Source: Eutreptiella sp. 'Long Island Sound 2002'
Taxonomy: Eukaryota; Euglenozoa; Euglenophyceae; Eutreptiales; Eutreptiaceae
NCBI GenBank assembly: GCA_964036045.1
Contig: OZ038381.1
Span: forward strand, 154,398,352-154,462,351
Reading direction: 5' to 3'
Length of the DNA: 64,000 nt
The first letter of the stretch is position 1, and the number at the start of each line of letters is the position of its first letter. Of the stretch, positions 32,720-43,455 are shown one piece after another. The notes below the pieces were generated by a model. That model did not search any database. It was given only the letters and a program-made list of their open reading frames with translations, and had not been told where the DNA came from. The translations under genes and the position numbers were made by a program.

Positions 32720-34668
32720 AAGCAGCGCTTTAGTAAACGTCCTGACCAAGGGCAAGGGCGGAGCAATACTCCCAATGGAGGGCACAAAACTCCAGGAGCT
32801 GAAAAAAAATAGAAAATGGAACCAACATGGAGTGAATCCTGTGGTTTAGCAAAAGGGGTAGCGATTTAAGAAGTCAAATCGCTAAAAATTGAGGAAACAA
32901 CGTTAGAAATCGTCTTTTTTAGACTAAAACCTGTAGTCGCAGACAAGCGCAACAGAAGCGGACTTTCCAAAAAGAGTTGCGCAAGCGTAAACGGTTCCAG
33001 AAAAAGAAGGTATGGGCCGTAGTTATTAAAGGTCTTAAAAGAAGTTTTTGCGCAGTTGCATCAAAAATTTTATAAACTTTAGGAAAAGATATTGAACAGA
33101 AACCCACACTGCAGAGCAGGTGGACAACCCACCTCTCAGGTATGTTACTGTCATGTCACACGCATGCATTGCGTTCGTGTTGGCAGTTTCGCTAAAACGC
33201 TAGGCTCGTCCCCGTTACGTTCGTTGAGGGTTGGGGCGTTCACTTCCTTTGCTCTGCACAGGTCAAAACGGAAATGAGAGGTATGTGAAACGAATGGAGC
33301 ACGCAGCGTGCACGTAGGGTTAGTGTATGCGCTGTGCTCGCAATGCATGTGCCTAATCTAGACATTCACACGCTGTGGCGCTTTCCCTGTGTCCCAATCC
33401 ACTTCTTCTCTTCTCTTCAGGGCTCAAAAAGGAAAGTGCTTGCTCGTGTTCGTGTTGCTGTAGCGTTAAAATAGGGTTGCTTAAAATGCTTAGGCTTGCT
33501 TTGCGCTGTGCTGTGCGCCATTCCCTCTCCTTTTTCTGCAGGAAACAAGGTAAGAAGGGCATGCATGCCACAAAATGCATTAATTGATTAGGGTTGTTTA
33601 TAACTCGCCGTAAGGTTGTTTACACGCTTAGGGTCGTTTTGCGTTTGTGTTCCCTTCGGCATTCACACGGTGCGTGGTGAGTAAGGTAGGTAAGCCCAGG
33701 AGGAGCTCACCTCCTGGTTGAGTCACGCGCTGATTGGTTGTTATTGGTATATAGTAGAAGAAAAAGTTTAGTTATTCGCCTCCCTTCCCTTCATACACAT
33801 GATGCATTGAAGGGATATAGGCCACGCGCAGTGCACACGGCACAACTCTTGCTTAGGCTACCCAGGGCTCGGCTCTACGTTCTATAAGAGAACGAGCGGA
33901 ATCCTTAAGCTTGCTTACTTGCGATCTGGCTAGAGGACAGCGTATTATAGGTCAGCCTGAGAAGCGTATAATACGTGGAGGCTGGCTTGGTTTCTCAGCC
34001 GCTAACCAGGTCTCATCTGCCTTTGCTTTACAGGTGGGAGAGGGCAGGGTGATTGGTGCAGCTGCAGTTGCCTTCGGTGACTTTGATTTTTTCTGCGCAG
34101 GCTAAAAAGGGCGCTGATCACACAATCAACAAACTGTACCTCAGCCTTGAGTGGTGAGGACAGTCCGACCTCTTCAACATACACGCTGTGCACTCAAACA
34201 GAGCACTCCTTCCCTCCAAGCCCTGACAGGGAAACGTTGTCTGACGTCCCTGTTAGGCCACAGTCGCTTAGTAGCGCTGTGTTCTCTTGTAATTTCACAG
34301 GGGGGCCAGTAGGGCCCGTGACTCCTTCGTCATGAACACCCAGTAGTGTGTGTAGGGGTTAGGGTCAGCAAGCCTGGTAGGGACTGAGTGCGGTTGTGCT
34401 CACCCTGCCTTCGAAGGCTGGTGCTGGCATTAGTGAGTGTTGTGTAGTGGTGTCTCCTGTCCCGCGTGCTTTTCCCCGTGGGCAGGGGAGTGTGTTAGCT
34501 TTTGGCCCTTATTAAAAATGGGCGTTTTGTATGCCCTTAGCACACTTGGCCACCCCTCCCCTCTAGTAGGTAGGGCTTTTCCCGTCTTCGCCCAAGGATA
34601 GGCGCCAGCACAGAAACTAGGCGCCATAGGAGTGGTGATATTACCTGATTAGGACCTTCGGTCCGACG
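32720..34668 (-). other. non-coding 3' region of element 3
   Basis: Colinear with element 1 19,300-21,230, with no sustained coding. It includes the same short GC-rich motifs and an imperfect CCTTAGCACACTTGGCCACCCC block shared with element 1. It provides the reference that shows the insertion at 25,738 and the deletions in element 2. Confidence 0.7.
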
Positions 34669-35214
34669 TTACCGAAGCCCGGTCTCGGGAAGCCACGCCG
34701 GGGAGTGAAGCGAGACAGATACACACATACGTAGCAGACTTAGGGGTATGGTATCCCGGTAAGGAAGGGTAGAACCCCATGGATCTGGACCAGTCAGGGG
34801 TCCTAACTGTGCGCACGCTTGTCCCCAAGGAGGGTGGACACACCTTGCTTCATAACACCTTGCTTGTCGTTCCCCCCTGGAGTAGAAAGCCACCGCTCTT
34901 CGTTGGCTCCCCAAGGTCATTGCATCAGGGCAGTTCCCTTGCAACACATGGTGAACAAGACACACACTTGCTGGGTGGCTGCAAACCTGATAAGCGGTCA
35001 CCTGGCTCACGCGGGTAACCATAGGCATGGGACTGCAGGGCACAGCCAGGGCTGGTGCAGCGCTCAGAAAGCAGTGATCTGGGCAAAACAGATGGCCTTC
35101 GGCCAGGGGGTGGTCGTCACGGGGGGCTACCGGTCCTGTCCTGATGCAATGCAGGACAACTGTGACAACTGCTCTCACACACCTACGCAGACATATCTGC
35201 ACAGGAGCGCTCAC
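34669..35214 (-). CDS. accessory ORF downstream of pol, element 3 (181 aa)
   Basis: The longest frame in the 3' region, homologous to 18,824-19,126 but 80 residues longer at its C-terminus. It is Cys-, His- and Pro-rich (HCIRTGPVAPRDDHPLAEGH; QVCSHPASVCLVHHVLQG). No transmembrane or envelope-like features are evident. It could be a real accessory gene or chance openness of conserved DNA. Confidence 0.35.
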   Translation of the reverse strand: MSAPVQICLRRCVRAVVTVVLHCIRTGPVAPRDDHPLAEGHLFCPDHCFLSAAPALAVPCSPMPMVTRVSQVTAYQVCSHPASVCLVHHVLQGNCPDAMTLGSQRRAVAFYSRGERQARCYEARCVHPPWGQACAQLGPLTGPDPWGSTLPYRDTIPLSLLRMCVSVSLHSPAWLPETGLR

Positions 35215-35277
35215 CGCCCCTGGGAGGTTAGAAGACCTAGAAGGATAGAAAACAGTTAATAGATAGACACCAAGAGA

Positions 35278-36626
35278 TTAGTCTGTCTCTTTACGCTGGG
35301 ATAGAGTCTCAGCACGGGTCAGTAGCTGTCCCTCGTTGTTCTCAACGAGGTAGGAGCGAAAGATGGGGTTAATACTCCCATCTGGCTGTATAAAGGCGGA
35401 CATGGGTTCCCAGGTCGCCTCAGATAGCCCATAGCCATCCCACAGGGTTAGGAACTTCCAGCCCTGTTTATACTCGTGGCGGGCAACACCTGCAACCACG
35501 TAGTAGCCATCGACTGCCATCTCATCGGCAGTCATCTCCTTGAGTTCATCTGCCTCCTCTGGGCAGGCAGGGTTCTCTAGGTCGATACGCTCGGACTCAC
35601 TGTCGCTGAGGCGCCACTCATCCTAGGACAAATCGTCAGGGGAGTGATAGTGCCTCAACTGCTTAGGCGCACAAAGCACTTCACCACCTAGACGTGGACT
35701 GCACCTGACATGGATTCTAGATCCATCTATCCTGATGATAGGATAGGGCCCAAAATAAGGGTCCTGTAGGCAGCTGCAGGGCCAGGAGGGTAGGCGTGAA
35801 TGGTGAACCAAGACAAGGTCACCAACCTTGAAACTGGCGGGTCGCCGTGGGCAATTTCGTCGGCTCAGTTCACGTTCACGGATATGTCTCCGGTTAGTCC
35901 CAGCCTGGTTAGCCATAGACTGCTTGTGTTCCAGCCAATCCCCAACGGGGCTCTTGAAGTCCTCAGGAAAGGGGGTTTTGAAGAACCAAGCAGGTGGTCC
36001 TCGCTGGAACAGCTCGTGGGGGGTGAACCCGTAGAAGAGCTCCTCTGAGAGTTCATGGTCAGCACTGCCCAGGGCACTAGGTGTACTCAATCTTTGGTAC
36101 GTTCCTGCTTCATCAGGATTCTCAGGTTCTGTTCCACCACACGGTTTTGTCTCTCACAAAGAGGATTAGAGGTGTGGGTATAGGGCACACCTGTGGTTAC
36201 CTCAAAGTTGAGGGCATTCAGCACTCGTTTGTATCATCGCGTGTCACTGCGGATGCGTACATCCTCATCAGAGTGCACCTGCTTAGGTGCTCCATATGGT
36301 TCGAACCATTGTTCGACCATCATTTTCATAGTCTGCTCACCTGTGATTTTCTTATTGCAAGGGAACACACGGGTGGAGCGGGACAAGCCATAGGTGACCA
36401 CTAGGCAACTATCATAGCCGCCAAAGCGAGGTAGGCCGTGGATGAAATCCACGTAGAGAAGACAGTTAGTACGATAGGGTATGGGTAAGCTGGAAATCAG
36501 TCCCCTATCCCTATCGTCGCTCTGCTTGCTGGCATGACAGCCACAAGCATCAACAGTGGTCTGCATACGGGACCTCAGTTCAGTCAGGGTTAGACTAGAG
36601 TAGAAACACTCACGGAAGAAGTCCAC
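35278..36626 (-). pseudogene. pol: integrase core and chromodomain of element 3
   Basis: The C-terminus carries the best preserved chromodomain of the window: GYYVVAGVARHEYKQGWKFL then SEATWEPMSAF (35,535-35,278), with aromatic residues and the TWEP signature. Upstream are the integrase core (VDFIHGLPRFGGYDS, HSDEDVRIRSD) and the basic C-terminal region. A TAG (at about 35,622) replaces the Trp codon of LSWDEW, the segment around 36,090 is shifted, and a stop lies near 36,234. Confidence 0.85.
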
Positions 36627-36686
36627 TGAGTGTTTAGCGCCAGTGTGGCCTGAGCTGAGATGGGGGCACTGTAGACAGCCATCAAG

Positions 36687-38830
36687 TCATGCCTCAGGCA
36701 TGACTATACGGTCCTCGTAGAAGAGATACTGGTTGTTTCTATACCACTGGTGCCCGTCAATGACACGGGGCTCGAGACCAGTGCTGAGGGTCTGGAGAAT
36801 TTCTTGATACTCTGACTGATAGGCAGTTAGGCTCCAACCCCCGAGGATTCCAGCAGTCCGCATAGACAGGTCAAGCTGGACATCCATACGCTGGAAAGCC
36901 TCTTTGGCGAGTGCCTCAGAGATCTCACCAATAAGCGCATCGAAGTTGTTGCGCGATATGTAGTCAGACAGTTCATTTTTTATACCAGGGATATGATGGA
37001 CCGTCAGCCTGAACTGGCTCAGGTAAGTCTACCCTCGTTTTAGTTTAGCTTTCTCCGGTGGGGGGCCCTTCCGAAAGGAATTCACCGGTTCCTGGTCACA
37101 GAGCCAGACAATAGGGTTAGATCCCAATAGTCGGGACTGTGATGAGAGCACCAACATACTGGCCAGGAGCTCCTGGTCGTAGGTGCTGTAATTGGAACGC
37201 GCCTGTTTCAATTTCCAGTTCCAATGTCCCAGTGGCACAAGTCCCCATTCACTGGAAGGATAGTCGTGCTTCAGGGAGCCATCACCGTTCAGTCCACTGG
37301 TACGATAATGGCAGTGGTAAGCTCCTGCCATTGGTATATAGTTCCACGCCCCCCTACATCACTGGCATCGGTGATCAGGACTATCTCGCCCTTAGGGCGG
37401 GGTACGCCCAGGCAGTTGGAGGAGGCAATTTTCTTCTTCAACTCCTGGAAACACTCCTCCTCTCTGGCGGTCTACCTCCAGGGAGTAGCTTTCTTGATTA
37501 GGTCAGTGAGAGGGGCAGAGGAGTAGGCAAAATTGTGGATGTGTCGCCTATAGAAGTTACAGGCGCCCACAAAACTCCTCACGTCGTGTAGACCCTTCTT
37601 AGGGTCATCGCGAATCTGCATGTCCTGCAGGGGCTGCATCTTAGACGCGGCTGGTTTCCACCAGCCATACCCCACATCGAAACCCAAATACTCCATCTCC
37701 TCTTTCATGAACTCGCATTTGTCGAGTTTGATTCAGAGATGGTTTTCCTGACAAACAATGAAAAACTCACGGAGGAGAAGGACATGGTCCTCTTGGGTAC
37801 TGGTACCCAAACTAACGTCATCGATGTGGGCCTCCATTTCTGCCCCTCGGGAAATCAACTCCTATACTAGAGGTCTGCGCCTCAATATGTACAAATTTTT
37901 GTTCATCAGTTCTTGTAAGAGTGCCAGGGCATTAGCGACCCCAAAAGGCATGACCTTCCACTTAAACACACGACCCTTAGGGGTTATAAAGGCCAGCAGC
38001 TCCTGAGCTGCGGCTGTTAGGTCAACCTGCCAGAAACCACTGCGTTTGTCCATTTTGGTTTTGTACCGGCATTTAGCAATACGCTCCAGGGTGTTTTCCA
38101 TGTTGGGAATACTCCCTCAGTGGTTTTGGGTTTTCTTGTTGACCTCACCATAGTCAACAACCAGTCCTAGGTCAGTCGATCCTGGTTTAGCAACCAGGAA
38201 GCAGGGACTGCAGTGGTGGGGGTAGTGCCCCTTCTTATATTCCTCAACGAGGCCAGCATCAATACATTCCTGGATCTGGCGTTCGATTTCTTCAACCTGT
38301 TTCAGAGGAGCGGCGTAGGGACGACGCCTCACTCGCGTCCTCTCAAATTCAGGTTTCAGTTTCAGGTCCTTCTGGACCAGTTTTTTACAGGACAGGGGAG
38401 GCGGCAGGGCGCCGAACACCTCCTCATAGGCTAGGCGCAGTTTTTTCAGTCGGGGGTCAAGGTTCAGACTCTCCATTTTCTGCAGGAAATCCTCCTCAGC
38501 ATGGAGGTTGCTCTTACCATGCTCTTTCTTTTTCTGCCGATCAGCCGTTTCGGCAGGTACTGAGCCGTCATCCCACTCAGGGGGAAAATGTTGCCCATAG
38601 TGCAGAGAATACACTACGGGTATCTCAGGGTCAGGTAGCGTGTAGGAATCATTGTCCTCCTCAGACCAGATGGAGGATTTCCAGGTCTGTCTGAGGTATT
38701 GCAGCCGCTCTTGGCGCTCAATACCTTCGGCCTTCAGGTACAACAGCCGTCGGAGTTCCTGACTGTCATGCCCAAACAGTGGCATGTTATTAGAAGCGGG
38801 TCGCGCTAGAGCATCAGGACTCTGAGCCAC
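36687..38830 (-). pseudogene. pol: RT and RNase H of element 3
   Basis: Frames from 38,830 (Pol linker) through RT (KLVQKDLKLKPEFERTRVRR; VVDYGEVNKKTQNH; MDKRSGFWQVDLTAAAQ) into RNase H. The RNase H motif NYSTYDQELLAS keeps the catalytic Glu that element 1 lost. The RT catalytic segment near 37,820-37,860 is interrupted by stops (for example CTATACTAG at 37,861). Order and spacing match element 1. Confidence 0.85.
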
Positions 38831-40486
38831 GGGTTCACCTGAGCAAGTAGCTCCATGTGCAGCACAGGTTTCCCAATAGGGGAAGTAGGTTCTGAGGTTG
38901 ACTCTAGGTCTACCCCTTCCAGCAACAGCTGGGCCAGGAAGGCACTGTGTTTGAGTTCAACACAGCTGGGATCAACAGGAGGGATAGAGCTGGCGATTTC
39001 AGACAGTTGGTCGTCAGCGTCCTCCTTCACAGCAGCAGGTTCCAGATCGCCATCAGGGGATTCACACCCTGTAAGTGTGGCAGCTAGGTGTTCAGGGGAT
39101 CGCTTTTTGAGATCAGAAAGGGTCAAGCCACACACAGGGGTACAGGGTTGAGGGATCCATCGACAATGGATAAGAAAGTGGCCCATTCAGGGGGCTGCAT
39201 ATCTGTGTCTGAGTCCTCAGGCACATAAATGGGACCGTCGGGGAGTTGCACTCTTGCCACAGTCATTCGGGCCAGGAGTCGGCGCCAAAAAGCGTTTTCA
39301 CCTGAACAACCCCAGTCAGCGGTGCACATGACAACCTTTCCTCCCTCATAAGCGATTTTGGTTAGAACCTTCGCGAGCAGGGAGAAGGGAGGGTTAGCAT
39401 ACGCTAGGCCCATTGCTTTCCAGAAGAAACACAAAGCGTTATTCAAATGTGTGGAGCAATACAACTGATGTGCTGTTGTTGGCTCGCGAACAATTCCACC
39501 TGGATCTTATCCAGGGATACCTGAAGGGCCGCGAGTCCATTTTCAAGAACGTGACGGGCCAATTGGTAGTTTTCAGTACGATAGTTAGTCTTGGCTGCGT
39601 AGCGCAGCCCAGACTCTTTTCGTCCTGACAGCTCCAAAGGTACGGAGAAGAGCCCACTGCCAAAGTCGCAGTGTAGAGAATAGGGGCGTTGGAGAGACAA
39701 CATTTTTACCTGGGGGTTTCTTTGTAGGAATTCGGTGCCAATGACGATGTCAAAGGCGTCAGTGTCCAACACTCTGCAGTGTTGGGTCACAGTTTAGTCG
39801 CCAAGACAAATAGTCACATCGACACCCTCCAAGGATTGGATGGTACGCCCATCCCCTACTCTTCTGGCCACTGTCTTAGTTTTCTTGAAAGTCTTTAGCA
39901 GGCGCCGGGCCACTATAAAGAGTGTAGCGCCGGTGTCAAGCAGTGCTCGAAAAATGTTATCCCCGATTTTCACGAGGATCCAGAAAACCAAGTCCTCCTC
40001 TTCAGAGCCGCCCCCCTACTCCTCAGCAGGGAATGTCACATCAACCCCTGCAGCCATGAGGGACTTAGCCATTCAGGCCAGTCGCCTCTTCTTTGAGTTG
40101 GAACCCTCAGGGGGGGCGTTATCCCCCTGTGGGCGCGTTTTGGGGTCAACAACGGCAGGAAAGGGAGAAATAGCGGGCGCCGATGAGCGCCTCTGGGGGT
40201 TGGGGTTTCCACCCTTGCCACCTCCCTTGCCTCCTCCTTTACCACCCTTATCCCCATTCTGGGGAGTTCTGGAGGGTGTTTGTGCTTTCTGGCGTTCAGC
40301 CTCCTGCCGTTTGCGTTTGTCACTCTCACGTTTTTTATGTGACATTCGTCCTCGTAGTGACGACGATTGCCACAGTAACCACAGGTGATGGTACAGCTGA
40401 AATGGTCCTGATGGGTCACTGTTTTCCCATCTTTAGTGTGCTGCTGTCGTTTCGGTTGCAGCATACAACCACTGCGATGGTCGCAG
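38352..40486 (-). repeat. 2,135-bp direct duplication, copy A
   Basis: Nearly identical (about 99% by eye) to 46,089-48,224 and flanks insert 1 on the left. The left edge is GGTTTCAGTTTCAGG; the right edge is GATGGTCGCAG, where copy B continues into TCAGGGGCATG and this copy enters GTAGGTAGGTAGG. Confidence 0.92.
39123..40486 (-). pseudogene. Gag C-terminus, protease and linker of element 3, copy A
   Basis: Minus-strand order: Gag zinc knuckle region up to the duplication edge at 40,486, the UAG at about 40,018, protease with LLDTGATLFIVARRLL, and the linker. A TAA at 39,794-39,796 replaces the Glu codon of LGDET; the same stop is in copy B (47,532-47,534) but not in element 1. Confidence 0.85.
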
Positions 40487-42196
40487 GTAGGTAGGTAGGT
40501 GCACTCGGTCATGGAGAGGCGCCTCATGGTTCCCCCTGGCGTCGCCCGTGTGACGAACAGGAAGAGGCTCCGCGCGTGAAGAGGGGAGGCGGCTTACTTC
40601 CCGCTAGACCTGACTGTTGGCCCCCAACAAGGCGGCCCCGGGCAACGCCGGGAGGGCTGATCGCCGCCAGCGTGACATGCTTGTCTCGCCGGTAGGGTTT
40701 GCCCCCGTGCTTGCGCACGTCCCCTCCTTTGGGCGGAACCCTAGGGGTTCACCGGACTTCCTGGCGTATCCCGTTCCCAAGGCATGCATGCACGTTTTTG
40801 GTACTAGGGTTCCGAGGTGCTTGGGTGTCGCACGCTCCGCCTCGAGTCCCAAAGCAGCGCAGGCCTTAGGATGCAGCCTTACCCCCGGTCTCCGGATCTC
40901 GTTTGGCCGGGTCAGCTGCATGGCACGGGCTGCCTCACTGCCCGGGCTGTGGGCACTGGGTTTCCTACTGTTGTGCGGCGTTTGTGTTTGGGTCCGGTTG
41001 GCGGTTGGGTGTGGGTTTGGTTAACCCCGCCAGTCCTGGCTGGGGTCTTGGGTGGGTGTGTTTGGGCACGGTTTGTGGCGTTGTCCCTCTAGTGTCGGCT
41101 GTTTGTGGTGTTCGTGGTTGGGCTTCGGTTTCGGCCTGCTTTTGGGACGTGTGTGGTTTCGTGGGCGCCCGGCTTGCCCCCCGCCGTTTCCGGTTCCAGC
41201 GTGCAGTGTGGGCGTGTGTGTTGGGCCCGGGTCTCGGCTGGGTTGTCGGGGTGTGTTTTTTGCGCTTTTGTTTTTTCTTTTTTTTTTTTCCGGGCTTTGT
41301 CGTCCCTGTCCCTCCATCCCCTTTCTTTCGGGCTGGGCTGGTGGCTTTCCTTTTTTTTTTTTCGTTTCGGTGTCCCTTTTCCCCGTGGGCCGCTGTTACT
41401 GGCTTGGTGTTGCCAGGTTTGGGGTGGGTGGTCCCCCTGTGCCTCTGTGGGGGTCCTGTCTTCGGTGCCTTCTGGGGGGGGGTTTGGCCGCCTGTGGTGG
41501 TGTTGGTGGGCGGTTTGGCGGCTGTGGGCTGTTTTCGTGCCTTTTCCCCCTCCCCCTCCTTTTTTTTTGGGGGGGGGGGGGGGGCTTGCCTGTTCCTCCC
41601 TCTGCCTTCCCTGGGCTGGCGCACGCACTGGCCTGCATTCAGTGTTGTCTTCCGGGCTGCTGTCTTCAGTTGCGTTCTGTTTGGCCGCGTTCCGGCCCCA
41701 TGGGTCGGGTGGGCTATGTACACGGTGGCCTCGGCGCCCCTTCTTGCCGGGTTTGGTCCTGGCTCTGCCGGCTGGGCGGCTGCGCCAGGCGGGTGCTTGT
41801 GGTTTTGGGTTACGGGGCTGGGGTTGTTCGTGTCCTTTCCCCTCTGCGGTGCCGGCTGTAATCTTCTGGGTGGTCCGCCACCGTTGTCGCCTGGCGCGCT
41901 GTGGCCCCGTGTGTGGCCTGCGGTGCTGGTGTGTGGCGTGCTGGCGCGGCGCCTTCCCGGTTGTGCGGTCGCTGGCTTCGGTTAGTCCCTCAGGTTAGGG
42001 TCAGTTGTGTCGTGCTGTGCCGCTCTGTGCCGCGTCGCGTCGCGTCGTGCTGTGGTGCGTTGCACTGTGGCGCGCTGTGGTGCGGTGTGCCGTGGTCTCG
42101 CGTGGTGCCGCGGTGGGTCAGTGGAGGTCAGCCTGGCCTGTGTCGTGGTGCGGAGTGCAGGCCGGAGTGTGGCTGGCTGGTGGTTGGGGGGTGCGG

Positions 42197-42952
42197 TTAG
42201 GTGTGGGTGGCTCGCTGGGTCCGTGCTGTGGGGGCTTGGGCGTGCCGCTCGGGCTGGTGGGTCGGGTAGGTCTTCGGGAAATTCCGCTGAATGATCACGC
42301 TGTCCTTGGGGCGTGCACACTGACTCTCACCCATGGACTCAATCTTCACCGGGCCTCGCAGACAGGCAGGTGTGTTCAGGGTGTAGGAAAGACGTTCCTT
42401 CTCCAAGGCAGACAAACAGAAATCAGGAGTCGGACGGTGGAGGTGGCTTCCGAACGCCGTTTGAGTGGCGAAAGGCTTGCACTGCTGCTCGGCTGCACTG
42501 GCAGGGACATGAGGGTCCGGGTCGGTGCCGCCGGCAGGCATGAGCTCATACTTCAGGGTCAGGGGGATGTCCATATCTCCGGTGCTGAACTGCAGGGGTC
42601 CGGGGCACCGGTAGTAATCTTGGCACTTCCAGTCTTCACGGCGCTCGGAGAAGGCCTTGAAGGGGGCACCGTCCAGCAGCACCAAGGCCTCCGCGATCAC
42701 AGCCTTCCACTTCCCCTTGCGGCGCTCGAAATTCATCATGGACGGGATCGGCGTGCCGCCGCAGTGCCATTCCTCCACTGGACGCAACAGGTTGGTGACG
42801 GACGCCATCACGGACGTGAGACCAGCTGAGATCAAGCCCCCGGCCGTCAATCCAAGTGCATAGCAATACTCTGCGTCGAACCGCGACGGTAACGCAGCCC
42901 GGCCCTCATAGCCAAAAGCGTGGTCGCGTGACAGTCCGTGGGGTTGCCCTCC
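42197..42952 (-). pseudogene. captured C-terminal exon of a PPi-dependent phosphofructokinase
   Basis: The frame encodes HAFGYEGRAALPSRFDAEYC and then TNLLRPVEEWHCGGTPIPSM, MNFERRKGKW, LDGAPFKAF and CPGPLQF. These are hallmark blocks of the long-type diphosphate-fructose-6-phosphate phosphotransferase, including the GYEGR fructose-6-phosphate-binding motif. The enzyme makes fructose-1,6-bisphosphate using PPi. A plausible AG splice acceptor (CCCCCAG) lies at 42,953-42,954, placing the exon start at 42,952. About 230 codons are open without disruption, ending with SVIIQRNFPKTYPT before a short tail and stop. The N-terminal catalytic half is absent from the window, so this is a gene fragment rather than a working gene. 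Confidence 0.75.
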
Positions 42953-43455
42953 CTGGGGGCCTGTGCCTTGGTCCCGTGTCCTCTGGGGGTTTCGGTCCCT
43001 AGTTGTGGGTGCCGCGGCTGTGCCTTCGTCCTCTTCCGGTGCCTGTGAGGTGGCCCTTGTGGTGGCCGGGGTCGTCGCCTGGCGGTGAGGGCGTGGTGGT
43101 GCACCGTGCGGCGGCGTTCCCTGCGGCTTCCTCTGTGGGTGTGGCCCGTTCTCTCCGTGTAGGTGTGCCCTCCATTCTCCGTGTGGTTTCCGGTGGCCGG
43201 TGGGCGTGCGCTGGTGTGCTCCGCATGGCGTCCGATGTTTGCTTCGGTGGTGTGTGTTGGGGTGTTTGGTGGGGCTGGGGCGGCGCTGGCCCCCCTGTCG
43301 TGGTGTGCCCTTCCTGGGTGTGGGTCGTGGTGTCTGCCGTGGTGCCCTTTTCCTCCGTGTCTTGGTCCCCGCTCCCGCCCCTTCCTGGTTCTTGGGTGGT
43401 TTCCTGCCCCCATGTGGTGTCGCTTCCGGCGTCCTGTCCCTGCGAGTGCCTGTCC

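Noticed and set aside
40903-41998. Overlapping long plus- and minus-strand ORFs in G/T-rich DNA of insert 1
   Set aside because: Very GC-rich sequence with few stops opens all frames; compositions are Trp/Gly/Phe or Pro/Lys/Thr only, with no shared sequence in insert 3.
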